Source of the DNA: Psychrobacter sp. Pi2-1
Lineage (GTDB): Bacteria; Pseudomonadota; Gammaproteobacteria; Pseudomonadales; Moraxellaceae
DNA length: 64,000 nt
Direction of reading: 5' to 3'
Assembly: GCF_904846645.1 (NCBI RefSeq)
Contig: NZ_CAJHBO010000015.1
Coordinates: 1-64,000, forward strand
Positions 26,377 to 34,631 of this stretch are shown here, one piece after another. Each line of letters opens with the position of its first letter. The first letter of the stretch is position 1. Made by a program: the position numbers and the translations under genes. The notes under the pieces were generated by a model. That model was not told the origin of the DNA. It did not search any database and saw only the letters and a list, made by a program, of their open reading frames with translations.

Positions 26377-27462
26377 TTAAAATCGTTCGTCTAGCGACTC
26401 TGTAGTATGGTTAAGTGCTGCAAAGCAGATATCTGTGTTGAACCCTCTATACTGCAAAAATCGTAGCTGCTTAGCTTTTTCCTTTTGCTCAACTGGTATG
26501 TCATTACCGTATTTTTTCGTACGAGCTATCACCGCCAGTTTTAGCCAATCTACACCGTCTACTAAGTTGTCTGCATCATCATCTACAAACTCACTAAATT
26601 CATCAGACTCAGTATTTGCCATATCGATTAGCTCATCGATGTTACCTGGCATAGCAATCTTCTTGCGATAGAATTCTTGTTTGATCCGACCACGTCCGCG
26701 ACCTTTACGGATATTCTCACGTATCAGCATTAGGGTAGTGCGGTAGTCACTTTGATAACCTTTTTCTTCAAACTCATCGAGCAGTGCATCAATTTTCTCT
26801 GGGTCTTGTTCTTTGTCGATCAGCTTTTGCTTTAGCTCAGCCTTACCGTATTCACGGCGTGATAAATAATAAAATGCGAGCCAACGCAATCGACTTTCTG
26901 CTTTGATCGCATCGATTTCTGCTTGTTTTTGTTCAGGGGTTCGTAAGTAGGCTTTGAGCGCGGCTGGTATGTTATCGTTTTGGCTGTCTGTTTCACTATC
27001 ATTGATGGCAAAAAGCTCAGATTCATTTTCTGAGTTTTTCTGCGACGGCTCAATGCTATCACTAGTACCAGTTGTCAAACCATCACTAACTTCGTCTTTA
27101 TGAATGTCGAGTTTGACTTCTGCCAGCATCTCTTTGATGGTTTGCGCTTCAGGTGGTTGATATATAGGGGTATCACTAGGCTCAGCGATAAAATTAGCCG
27201 CTGGATGAAAACGCTTTTTACGTTTTTTAGATTTCTTTTTTGACTTAGGAGAAGAGTCTTCGAAAAACGCTGTATCAATAGTAGCATCATTCGTGACTGA
27301 ATCATCTTTACTTGAACGGATAGTCCGTTTACTAGACTTCTCTCTTTTTTTAGACTCTTTCGTATGAGAGTTCTTGGACAGTTTTTTTGGTTTGCTATCA
27401 ACAGAACTAGCTGAGTCGGCACCCGACTCAGCTAGGATTTCAGCTAAGGTTTTAATTTTCAT
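26377..27462 (-). CDS. recX: RecX regulatory protein with long N-terminal extension
   Basis: RecX binds RecA filaments and limits RecA activity. The C-terminal 170 residues carry the RecX repeats: RLRWLAFYYLSRREYGKAELKQ, IDALLDEFEEKGYQSDYR and RIKQEFYRKK, with a last repeat near the C-terminus ending in FLQYRGFNTDICFAAL. The first 180-190 residues are an unusual polar extension rich in Lys, Ser and acidic residues; E. coli RecX has 166 residues in total. The gene lies 40 bases downstream of recA on the same strand, the standard recA-recX arrangement. No ribosome site is obvious at the ATG, so translation may depend on recA readthrough. Confidence 0.9.
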   Translation of the reverse strand: MKIKTLAEILAESGADSASSVDSKPKKLSKNSHTKESKKREKSSKRTIRSSKDDSVTNDATIDTAFFEDSSPKSKKKSKKRKKRFHPAANFIAEPSDTPIYQPPEAQTIKEMLAEVKLDIHKDEVSDGLTTGTSDSIEPSQKNSENESELFAINDSETDSQNDNIPAALKAYLRTPEQKQAEIDAIKAESRLRWLAFYYLSRREYGKAELKQKLIDKEQDPEKIDALLDEFEEKGYQSDYRTTLMLIRENIRKGRGRGRIKQEFYRKKIAMPGNIDELIDMANTESDEFSEFVDDDADNLVDGVDWLKLAVIARTKKYGNDIPVEQKEKAKQLRFLQYRGFNTDICFAALNHTTESLDERF

Positions 27463-27502
27463 AATGAATCATAGTTACTGACAACGGTTAATCGTTAAAC
27501 CA

Positions 27503-28555
27503 TTATTGTACAGGTTCAGAAGCCTGTTCTGCTTCTTCAGTTTCGTCGGCTTTGCTATTTTTCTTCGTACCAAGCTTTTCGTCACGAATCTTGTCTTCGA
27601 TTTCTTGAGCAATGGCAGGGTTTTCTTTTAAGAAAAGCACAGAGTTGGCTTTACCTTGACCGATTTTTTCGTCGCCATAGCTATACCAAGAGCCTGCTTT
27701 GCCAACGGCTCCAATCTCAACACCCAAATCAATAACTTCGGCTAAGTGGTTAGTACCTTCACCATAAGTAATTTCGAATTCAGCTTGGCGGAAAGGTGGT
27801 GCCATTTTGTTTTTGATAACTTTGACACGGGTCTGGTTACCGATGATTTCATCACCGTTTTTGACCGCACCAATACGGCGGATATCCATACGTACAGAGG
27901 CGTAGAATTTCAGCGCGTTACCACCAGTCGTAGTCTCAGGGCTACCAAACATAACACCGATTTTCATACGAATCTGGTTAATAAACACCACCATACAGTT
28001 AGAGCGTTTGGCGTTACCAGTGATTTTACGTAGTGCTTGGCTCATAAGACGTGCTTGAAGACCCATGTGTGAGTCACCCATTTCGCCTTCAATTTCGGCA
28101 CGTGGCGTCAAGGCGGCTACTGAGTCAATCACGATCATGTCGATTGCGCCTGAGCGTACCAACATATCGGTAATTTCAAGTGCTTGCTCGCCATTGTCAG
28201 GCTGAGAAAGCAATAAATCATCAGTGTTTACCCCAAGCTTGCGTGCATAAACAGGGTCAAGCGCATGCTCAGCATCGATAAAGGCACAGGTACCGCCTTG
28301 CTTTTGACATTCTGCAATAGCTTGCAGGGTCATCGTCGTCTTACCTGAGCTTTCTGGACCGTAAATTTCAACGATACGGCCTTTTGGTAGACCACCAATG
28401 CCAAGCGCAATGTCTAATCCTAGAGAGCCTGTAGAGACCACGTCGGCATCAAGAATGGCCGAGTCATCGCCTAGATGCATGATGGTGTTTTTACCAAATT
28501 GCTTTTCGATTTGACCTAATGCCGCTTTGAGGGCTTTGGCTTTATTGTCGTCCAT
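27503..28555 (-). CDS. recA: Recombinase RecA
   Basis: RecA forms filaments on single-stranded DNA for homologous recombination and DNA repair. The protein has 350 residues. Walker A is [13 protein letters not shown] near residues 66-78, Walker B is [18 protein letters not shown], and the L2 region reads [22 protein letters not shown]. The C-terminal tail is acidic. AAGGAAT lies before the ATG. recX follows in the likely operon. The upstream region has a partial LexA-like half-site at 28737-28745. The organism group often lacks a classical LexA, so the mode of SOS control is unclear. Confidence 0.99.
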   Translation of the reverse strand: MDDNKAKALKAALGQIEKQFGKNTIMHLGDDSAILDADVVSTGSLGLDIALGIGGLPKGRIVEIYGPESSGKTTMTLQAIAECQKQGGTCAFIDAEHALDPVYARKLGVNTDDLLLSQPDNGEQALEITDMLVRSGAIDMIVIDSVAALTPRAEIEGEMGDSHMGLQARLMSQALRKITGNAKRSNCMVVFINQIRMKIGVMFGSPETTTGGNALKFYASVRMDIRRIGAVKNGDEIIGNQTRVKVIKNKMAPPFRQAEFEITYGEGTNHLAEVIDLGVEIGAVGKAGSWYSYGDEKIGQGKANSVLFLKENPAIAQEIEDKIRDEKLGTKKNSKADETEEAEQASEPVQ

Positions 28556-28736
28556 ATTGGATTCCTTGTTTTCGGTAGTTAAGTTGATGCTATAAATAAA
28601 ATATTGGTACGTTTAAAACCTTTGGTAAACGCATACTGACTGTTATGAAGTCGGCAATTATTGTTTGAATGCTTTATCGAAAAATAGGTTGTCACGTGAC
28701 TGGTATAGGTAGTAGTATCGAATGTATCGTTCTACT

Positions 28737-28745
28737 ATACAGTAA
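28737..28745. promoter_or_regulatory. SOS-box half site upstream of recA
   Basis: The minus strand reads TACTGTATA, identical to the left half of the LexA consensus, at about 185 bases before the recA ATG. The right half does not match (CGA where CAG is expected). It may be chance or a diverged site. Confidence 0.25.
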
Positions 28746-29023
28746 AATTAAATAGTGAGAGGAGTAAAAATAAGTCCGTAACACACTGTTGTTATCGTTG
28801 TTTTTAAGTCTGACTTGGCATGCTGATTACTCGACTCAACTTCTTAACACTGTTGATTTGATAAGGTAATTATAACAAAAGCAAAGCACGATAATGAGCG
28901 TTGAGGGATGCTAAACGACACTATCTGTCGTATGGTATGAGGCTGAAAATCTACGGAAATGATGCGATAGGTCGTTGTTGTTTTGAACCTGATAATGACT
29001 ATACTTGTCAATAGGTTTAGGAG

Positions 29024-29032
29024 TTGTCCACA
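29024..29032 (+). promoter_or_regulatory. DnaA-box-like site
   Basis: TTGTCCACA differs from the DnaA box TTATCCACA at one base and lies 200 bases upstream of a perfect pair. Confidence 0.4.
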
Positions 29033-29230
29033 ACAAATAAAAAGCTTATTTTTGCTGATTGTGAAACATTATGAATAATTAAATTATTTTAGAAATTATT
29101 TAAAATAATTTTTTATGCGTATAAATTCAATGTAAGTTATTGATTTTAAATGTTTTATAAATTGTACAAAAAATGAACGATTTTACCTTATCCTTTAAGT
29201 TGCTTAGCTATAAAGTTGTCAAGTGGTGAC

Positions 29231-29251
29231 TTATGCACAGGGTTATCCACA
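29231..29251 (+). promoter_or_regulatory. Pair of perfect DnaA boxes
   Basis: TTATGCACA (29231-29239) and TTATCCACA (29243-29251) both fit the 9-base DnaA box TTATNCACA. They lie in the same orientation, 12 bases apart start to start. A poorer copy, TTATGGGGA, follows at 29254. An AT-rich tract precedes them. Whether they serve initiation, DnaA titration or recA regulation is unknown. Confidence 0.65.
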
Positions 29252-29308
29252 GCTTATGGGGAGAACTCTGTAAAGCCTTATAATACATAAGTTTACGTAG
29301 ATTATTAG

Positions 29309-29342
29309 GATCAGGAACGGATGCTATATTTCGTTTCTGATC
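29309..29342. repeat. 11-bp GATC-ended inverted repeat
   Basis: GATCAGGAACG (29309-29319) and CGTTTCTGATC (29332-29342) are inverted with one mismatch around a 12-base loop. Both arms end in a GATC Dam-type site. It lies 58 bases after the DnaA boxes. Confidence 0.6.
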
Positions 29343-29552
29343 ACTTTAGAGAAGCAATTTTGTCTACAAACAATGCTATGAGCGCTATGTTTCACAAATT
29401 ATAAATTTATCTTTTTTTATGCATAATCATACTATAGGTATTAAAAGTCAGGAGTATGACTCAGGATATACACCTAAAATGTCAGCAGACATAGTTATGC
29501 ATAGGATGTCTAGTATTTTTAGAGATATTTTATATAGCCTATAGAAGGCCAC

Positions 29553-29580
29553 AAAAAAGCGGCTACATCAGATAGCCGCT
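29553..29580 (-). terminator. Intrinsic terminator after trmB
   Basis: On the minus strand AGCGGCTA pairs with TAGCCGCT around a 7-base loop and runs into six T. Confidence 0.88.
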
Positions 29581-29613
29581 TTGTCAAAACACTTAACAGT
29601 AAAGCTGTATTAA

Positions 29614-30459
29614 TCAGTCCTTGATATAGATCAAATCCCAAACACCATGCCCACGATCGAGGCCACGACGCTCAAACTTAGTCATTGGACGAAAGTCAGG
29701 ACGTTCAGTGAAGTTACCTGTACCTGCTTTGTTAGTCAGTCCAGCGAAACCATCCAATACTTCAACCATCCAAAATGCATAGTGCTCCCAGTCAGTTGCT
29801 GTATGGAACCAACCGCCTTGTTTTAAGCTGCGCGTAACGATGGTCATACGTTCAGGACTGACAAAACGACGCTTATAGTGGCGCTTCTTTTGCCATGGGT
29901 CAGGGAAGTATAGCTGAATACGGTCGATATGATTTTCTGGTAGCTGCTTGAGCAATTGAATGGCATCACCATTGATGATTTTTACGTTGCTCAAATCTTG
30001 GGTGCCAGCCATATAAGCACATTTACCAATACCAGGCTCATGCACTTCTACACCGACAAAGTTACGAGTAGGGTCAGCGGCCGCCATTTCAATAAACGAA
30101 TCACCCAAGCCAAAACCAATCTCTACCGTAAGCGGTGCATCTGCGCCATTAGGGCTATCAGCGAATAACGTACGTAGGTTGTCAATACCGGTAAGATCGC
30201 CATCACCAAAACTGTTATTGACCAAGTACTCAGAAAACTCTGGAGCAGTTAGTGCAAGCTCAGCGTTTTTATTCATGTGCGTACGGCGCTTCATAAACGT
30301 ATTGACGATGCGTATGTGCTTGTCAGAGGTCGGTTCTATCTCTTGGCTAGTGCTGTTATTGATATCGTTATTGATAGGCTCGCTGGTGCTATTAAGGGTT
30401 TGCTCATCAGTAGTATCGGTACTATTGACGTTGTCATTGATATCAGAATGTTGACTCAT
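29614..30459 (-). CDS. trmB: tRNA (guanine46-N7)-methyltransferase
   Basis: TrmB methylates G46 in the tRNA variable loop using SAM. The C-terminal 230 residues are the enzyme: [15 protein letters not shown] (SAM loop), [33 protein letters not shown] and the TxFERRG end as [17 protein letters not shown]. The first 50 residues are an Asp/Asn/Thr/Ser-rich extension not seen in E. coli TrmB. The family-like part begins near [11 protein letters not shown]. An internal ATG there would give a normal-length enzyme, so the start is uncertain. A terminator follows. Confidence 0.93.
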   Translation of the reverse strand: MSQHSDINDNVNSTDTTDEQTLNSTSEPINNDINNSTSQEIEPTSDKHIRIVNTFMKRRTHMNKNAELALTAPEFSEYLVNNSFGDGDLTGIDNLRTLFADSPNGADAPLTVEIGFGLGDSFIEMAAADPTRNFVGVEVHEPGIGKCAYMAGTQDLSNVKIINGDAIQLLKQLPENHIDRIQLYFPDPWQKKRHYKRRFVSPERMTIVTRSLKQGGWFHTATDWEHYAFWMVEVLDGFAGLTNKAGTGNFTERPDFRPMTKFERRGLDRGHGVWDLIYIKD

Positions 30460-30660
30460 AGGATTCGTAAGGCTTAATTAGGTGGGTGATGTTTGCTTAT
30501 TATAAGTGAAATCGATACAACTGTGAACGGACAATCCTATTTTCGCGTATTTGCTGATCGGTGCTATGGTTTCTCTATGTTACACACGGGTTTTGGCGTT
30601 ATCATATAATGGTATCTTTCAAATACTTTTTCTAAGAATCAGTAAGTAGAGCTTGTTGCC

Positions 30661-31590
30661 ATGTTATTTATCGAGACCGATTCACCGCCACCATTTTATC
30701 AAGAGTCGTTAACACCTGCTAAACGTAAGCAGTTAGACAAGTGGTTCATCGGTAACCGTAGCCAGCGTTATTACCTTAAACGTTTTGAGCAGTTTGATCA
30801 GCAAGGTTATCTGTCGCCAAAATGGCATTGGGCTGCGTTTTTTATCACTTTTCCTTGGTTGCTATATCGCAAGCGCTATATGGATGCGATTGTCTATAGT
30901 GTCGCAGGGTGGTCTTTTATTCAGCTTAATGTCGCGTTGGTGCTAGTCGCCTTTGAATTTATAGCGATGTCCTATGTACCAGATGCTTATCAGATGGCAA
31001 TACGTATCGGTATTGCTGCTGTTATTTGGCTGTTTTGGTCGTTTATGGTGGCACGTTGGACGGATGCGTATTACTACCGAATGGCAAGGCGTGAGATCGC
31101 TGATGCGATAAATGACTATCCGCAAGATGAGGCAGCACAGAAAGCGCATCTGCAAAGAGAGGGCCGTGTTAGCTTATTTGGATTAGCATTAGGGTTTGGT
31201 TTTTTTGCGTTTTCGCTATTGGTGATTAAGGTGCAGTTTTTACCGATTATTGCCAAGCCAAAAGCAAATGAAGTATTGTTTGACGCTTATGATATTGCAA
31301 AGAATGCTCAAAACCGAGTGGCGTTGATTTATCAGCAGACAGGGCAGTGCCCAGTAAATCTGCCCCTGAGTACCGAGCAGCAGCAGATACGCATGCATGT
31401 CGATACTCAGGCCGCTGGCGTGCTAGAAACTGACTGTGCGGTAGTGGCAACGATTCAGAACGTGACGTTTCCGTTACGCTATTTAAACGAGCAGATGCTG
31501 GTCTTTTATCATATACCAGACAGTGATAATTGGGATTGCACCAGCTCACTGAATAAAAAACAAGCCCCTAAAAGCTGCATAGCTGATTAG
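30661..31590 (+). CDS. DUF2628 membrane protein
   Basis: A 309-residue inner membrane protein. The DUF2628 hallmark is the block WHWAAFFITFPWLLYRKRYM near residues 57-76, followed by two hydrophobic segments (about 80-105 and 115-135). A third follows near 170-190 (FGLALGFGFFAFSLLVI). The last 100 residues are soluble and probably periplasmic, with two Cys (QCPVNLP, TDCAVV), resembling pilin-like domains found at the end of such proteins. The function of DUF2628 is unknown. It diverges from trmB. A GC-rich hairpin overlaps the stop codon. Confidence 0.7.
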   Translation: MLFIETDSPPPFYQESLTPAKRKQLDKWFIGNRSQRYYLKRFEQFDQQGYLSPKWHWAAFFITFPWLLYRKRYMDAIVYSVAGWSFIQLNVALVLVAFEFIAMSYVPDAYQMAIRIGIAAVIWLFWSFMVARWTDAYYYRMARREIADAINDYPQDEAAQKAHLQREGRVSLFGLALGFGFFAFSLLVIKVQFLPIIAKPKANEVLFDAYDIAKNAQNRVALIYQQTGQCPVNLPLSTEQQQIRMHVDTQAAGVLETDCAVVATIQNVTFPLRYLNEQMLVFYHIPDSDNWDCTSSLNKKQAPKSCIAD

Positions 31591-31595
31591 GGGCT
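31563..31595 (+). terminator. Hairpin overlapping the end of the DUF2628 gene
   Basis: AGCCCCTAA (31563-31571) pairs with TTAGGGGCT (31587-31595). There is no T run after it, so it may be a processing or Rho-linked structure rather than a strict intrinsic terminator. Confidence 0.45.
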
Positions 31596-31648
31596 GTGTT
31601 TCACGAGTGTTTGTAGATGTTGCTAGTGCTGAGAGCTGATTCTTAGAG

Positions 31649-33535
31649 CTAATGCTTAGAGTCCGTCGCAGTATCATCCTTTTCCTCAACTGGTGTTGCT
31701 TGGCTTTTTAACGCCTCATAAAAGTCGGTCAAATCCATTTTACGTGCTTTACCAATATCTTCGTCAAACAAGCTTTCAAGCTCAGCCATTGATGATTGCG
31801 CGGATTCAATCATGCTAGCTTCATCATCGTAGATAGCTTGTTGGCGTTCGATCAAGTCATCATCATAATCACGGAACGTTTTTACTGTTTCTCGCGCTTT
31901 TTCTGGTGAGATACCTAATAACTGTAGTGATTCGCGTGACATGTCCAAAGACGACAAATAAGTCTCACGCCAAATGTGCCGCACGCCAACTTCACGCAAG
32001 CGATAATAATGCTGACGATCACGTGCTCTTGCCAATACAATCAGTTCAGGATAGTTTTTGCGCAAGTATTGAGCGGTAGTGATAGAGCGTTCTAAGTCAT
32101 CGATGGCAAGAATAAATACCCGCGCTTTCTGAATGCCTGCCGCTCGTAAAATCTCAGGATTTTTCGGATCGCCATAATAAACTTGGTTACCGAATTTTCT
32201 TACAAAATCTACTCGGTTTGCAGAGCGTTCAATGGCGGTAAATTCGATATTATGCATGCGCAGTACACGGCCAATAATCTGACCGACACGGCCGAAGCCT
32301 GCAATAATGACCTGATGTTCATGATCGGGAATGGTATCGTATTCGCGGCTCGGCTTGCTCTTGGCAAATAGCGGCTCACCCACTTTTTCTAATAACAAGA
32401 ATGCCAGAGGTGTTAGCGCCATCGAGATGGTAACGACTAGGTTAAGAGTATTGGCAAGTTCGGGACGCAAGACATTTTGGGCAGTAGCGACACTAAATAG
32501 GACAAAGGCAAACTCACCACCTTGGGCTAGGGTCACACCCAATCGGATACTGGTCGGCCAGCGATTGCCCGATACTTTTGCAATACCTGCAATCACTGCA
32601 AACTTGATAAACATCAAGGCGAGGGCGCAGCCAATAATGAAGATGGGTTCTGCCAAAATGAGTTTGACGTCGGTAAGCATACCGACTGACATAAAGAACA
32701 GACCTAATAGCAACCCTTTAAAAGGTTCGATACTGGCTTCTAACTCATGGCGATACTCAGAATCAGCGAGCAACACACCTGTCAAAAATGCACCTAATGC
32801 CATTGATAGACCAATTTGGCCCATCAAAATAGACACGCCCATCACGATAAATAGCGCAACCGCTGTCAGTAGTTCTGACGCACCACTGGAAGCCACAAAT
32901 TTAAAGAAGGGTCGAACCACATAACGGCTGGCAAAAATCAGACCGGCAAAGACAGCAAATACCTTACCAAAATAAATCAAATCGTAGCTTTGCTCACGTA
33001 CCCCTGATAAAAATGGAATGACTGCTAACAATGGAATGACCGCAATATCTTGGAACAATAAGATAGTGAAGGCTTCTCGACCATGCGTGCTCGAAAGCTG
33101 CTGTTTTTCAGTCAGTATCTGTAGTACAAACGCGGTAGAAGATAGGGCTAAACCAAAACCAACAATAAAGGCAGTATCTAGTTGTAAGGAGAAAAACTGA
33201 TGTAATAGCCACATCAGTAGCGTACCAGTCAAACCGACCTGCAAACCGCCCAATACAAATATAGAGCGGCGCAATGCCCAGAGCCGCGAAGGCTGGAGCT
33301 CAAGCCCGATAATAAACAGCAGCATGACCACGCCAAACTCTGAAAAGTGCAATAGACTTTCAGCATCGCCTGCCACATCCAAGCCACTTGGGCCCAATAT
33401 GAGTCCAGTGATGAGGTAGCCTAAAACCGTTGCAATGCCGAAGCGTTTACCGAGAGGGACAAAGAGCAATGCTGCTCCCAAAAAAATAGTGGCTTGCAAC
33501 ATGAGATTTGGTGAGCCGGCGGCGGCAGCAAACAT
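31649..33535 (-). CDS. CPA2 monovalent cation:proton antiporter, KefB/KefC-like, with RCK domain
   Basis: A 628-residue protein of the CPA2 family. Residues about 10-390 hold 12-13 membrane segments with family marks GLELQPSRLWALRRSIF and GQIGLSMALGAFLTGVLLADSEY. Residues about 410-530 form a TrkA-N (RCK) nucleotide-binding domain starting VIIAGFGRVGQIIGRVL, and a charged helical tail ends the protein. KefB and KefC are glutathione-gated K+ efflux systems. No KefF/KefG ancillary gene is adjacent, so the ion and gating are uncertain. A strong ribosome site (AAGGAG) precedes the ATG. Confidence 0.88.
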   Translation of the reverse strand: MFAAAAGSPNLMLQATIFLGAALLFVPLGKRFGIATVLGYLITGLILGPSGLDVAGDAESLLHFSEFGVVMLLFIIGLELQPSRLWALRRSIFVLGGLQVGLTGTLLMWLLHQFFSLQLDTAFIVGFGLALSSTAFVLQILTEKQQLSSTHGREAFTILLFQDIAVIPLLAVIPFLSGVREQSYDLIYFGKVFAVFAGLIFASRYVVRPFFKFVASSGASELLTAVALFIVMGVSILMGQIGLSMALGAFLTGVLLADSEYRHELEASIEPFKGLLLGLFFMSVGMLTDVKLILAEPIFIIGCALALMFIKFAVIAGIAKVSGNRWPTSIRLGVTLAQGGEFAFVLFSVATAQNVLRPELANTLNLVVTISMALTPLAFLLLEKVGEPLFAKSKPSREYDTIPDHEHQVIIAGFGRVGQIIGRVLRMHNIEFTAIERSANRVDFVRKFGNQVYYGDPKNPEILRAAGIQKARVFILAIDDLERSITTAQYLRKNYPELIVLARARDRQHYYRLREVGVRHIWRETYLSSLDMSRESLQLLGISPEKARETVKTFRDYDDDLIERQQAIYDDEASMIESAQSSMAELESLFDEDIGKARKMDLTDFYEALKSQATPVEEKDDTATDSKH

Positions 33536-33626
33536 CTGGGCTCCTTAAAAATTTGAATAAAATATACGATATAAAATGAACGTGACTAAAATCAGTATGG
33601 CTAAAACGATAACGCGCTAGTATCTA

Positions 33627-34331
33627 TTATTTTTTGCGATAAATTTTCCACACACCATTGTCTGCAAGCGGATTATTATAAGCATCGTTGCGGCGTTTAC
33701 GCGGTGTCTGGCGACTATCTACAATCTTAAAGTCAGGCAGGGCATGTACAATAAGACCCGTACGATAAAAGCGTACTCGCTCAGGCTCTAGCATTTCGCC
33801 CTTATTATCGCGACAAAAAACATAGGCACGCAGATCGATAAATTCACGATGCGCTACCAGTCGCGCTTCCTCGTCGTTATCTAGCACCGCTGTCATGCGC
33901 TCAATTTCATCATCCGTATATTGACCACATTTATCAGTCAGGGCGCCTACTGATCCAAAGCTTTTAGATTCTTTGGCGCGTGTCTTAGTTAAATGTAGAC
34001 GCTGAACGTGATAGATGAATTGCGGTATCTCAAGGCTGGCAGGGAGCGGTAGATAGTCAGGTGGCATATTGGCCGCTGGATAAAAATCCTTTGCACGCTC
34101 AAGCAGATTTTGCCAACGTTGCTGATAGGTTTGGACTTCCGCTAAATTGCCTTCATAAATAGGCATATCACGGATTTGTCGCAAAATATCAGGTGGAAAC
34201 TGTTCATTACGAAAGTTTGCAATGTCTTCTTGCAGCGTTGATAACAAAACTTTGGCGTGTTTTTTGCCATCTTTTGATGCAGGATCATCGATATAGTCTG
34301 GGGCGACAAAGGGTGCTGAGCGTCTAGACAT
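33627..34331 (-). CDS. Hypothetical protein
   Basis: I do not recognise this 234-residue protein. It is soluble and without a signal peptide. Features are an N-terminal polar segment with SKDGKKHAKVLLSTLQED, a Tyr-rich middle (FYPAANMPPDYLPLPASLE), the block RLVAHREFIDLRAYVFCRD, and a basic C-terminus (RQTPRKRRND, YRKK). It looks like an orphan protein conserved in Moraxellaceae, but that is a guess. It lies between the CPA2 antiporter and the CDF exporter on the same strand, with 91- and 300-base gaps. The ribosome site is weak. Confidence 0.55.
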   Translation of the reverse strand: MSRRSAPFVAPDYIDDPASKDGKKHAKVLLSTLQEDIANFRNEQFPPDILRQIRDMPIYEGNLAEVQTYQQRWQNLLERAKDFYPAANMPPDYLPLPASLEIPQFIYHVQRLHLTKTRAKESKSFGSVGALTDKCGQYTDDEIERMTAVLDNDEEARLVAHREFIDLRAYVFCRDNKGEMLEPERVRFYRTGLIVHALPDFKIVDSRQTPRKRRNDAYNNPLADNGVWKIYRKK

Positions 34332-34631
34332 AGTGTTGTATCATCAATAGATAGAGTGAAAATACCAAAAAGTATGATTATAAAAATTAACTGGGGTGCT
34401 AAACAAAACTTTATAATAGTTATTATAACCACATAAGCCGATTTGAACTTAAGTTTTTTGAATTGAATAAAGCAAAAGTTTGTCGCAAATCACGACTGCT
34501 TTGATGTGATCTAATTCTAATTCTATGTAACTTTTAGTATGAGCCAGTATCAAATGCCTATACTTGTATTTGCTAAGTTATAATTCGACTTGCTGACCTC
34601 TTTATTCAATCATTGAGCTGAAAATGTATCG
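34332..34631. other. Intergenic region between hypothetical gene and CDF exporter
   Basis: A 300-base AT-rich stretch. I see no gene, clear terminator or strong repeat in it. It must contain the promoter of the hypothetical gene on the minus strand. Confidence 0.5.

Larger units (their letters stand above)
28556..29613. other. 1 kb non-coding region between recA and trmB
   Basis: No credible gene is visible in 1,058 bases. It holds the recA promoter region with a half SOS site (28737-28745), a small perfect hairpin ACGACA/TGTCGT (28915-28931), an AT-rich tract (29040-29220), a pair of DnaA boxes (29231-29251), a DnaA-like box at 29024-29032, an 11-bp GATC-ended inverted repeat (29309-29342), and the trmB terminator (29553-29580). 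It is by far the largest gap in the window. Confidence 0.7.

Noticed and set aside
28556..29613. Main replication origin (oriC)
   Set aside because: DnaA boxes and AT-rich DNA are present, but dnaA, dnaN, gidA and rpmH are absent, the boxes are few, and genes on both sides mostly point toward the region rather than away from it. Kept as a DnaA-box cluster only.
32331..32924. 197-residue open frame antisense to the CPA2 antiporter
   Set aside because: It lies wholly within the antiporter gene and has polar, unstructured composition typical of the reverse strand of membrane segments.
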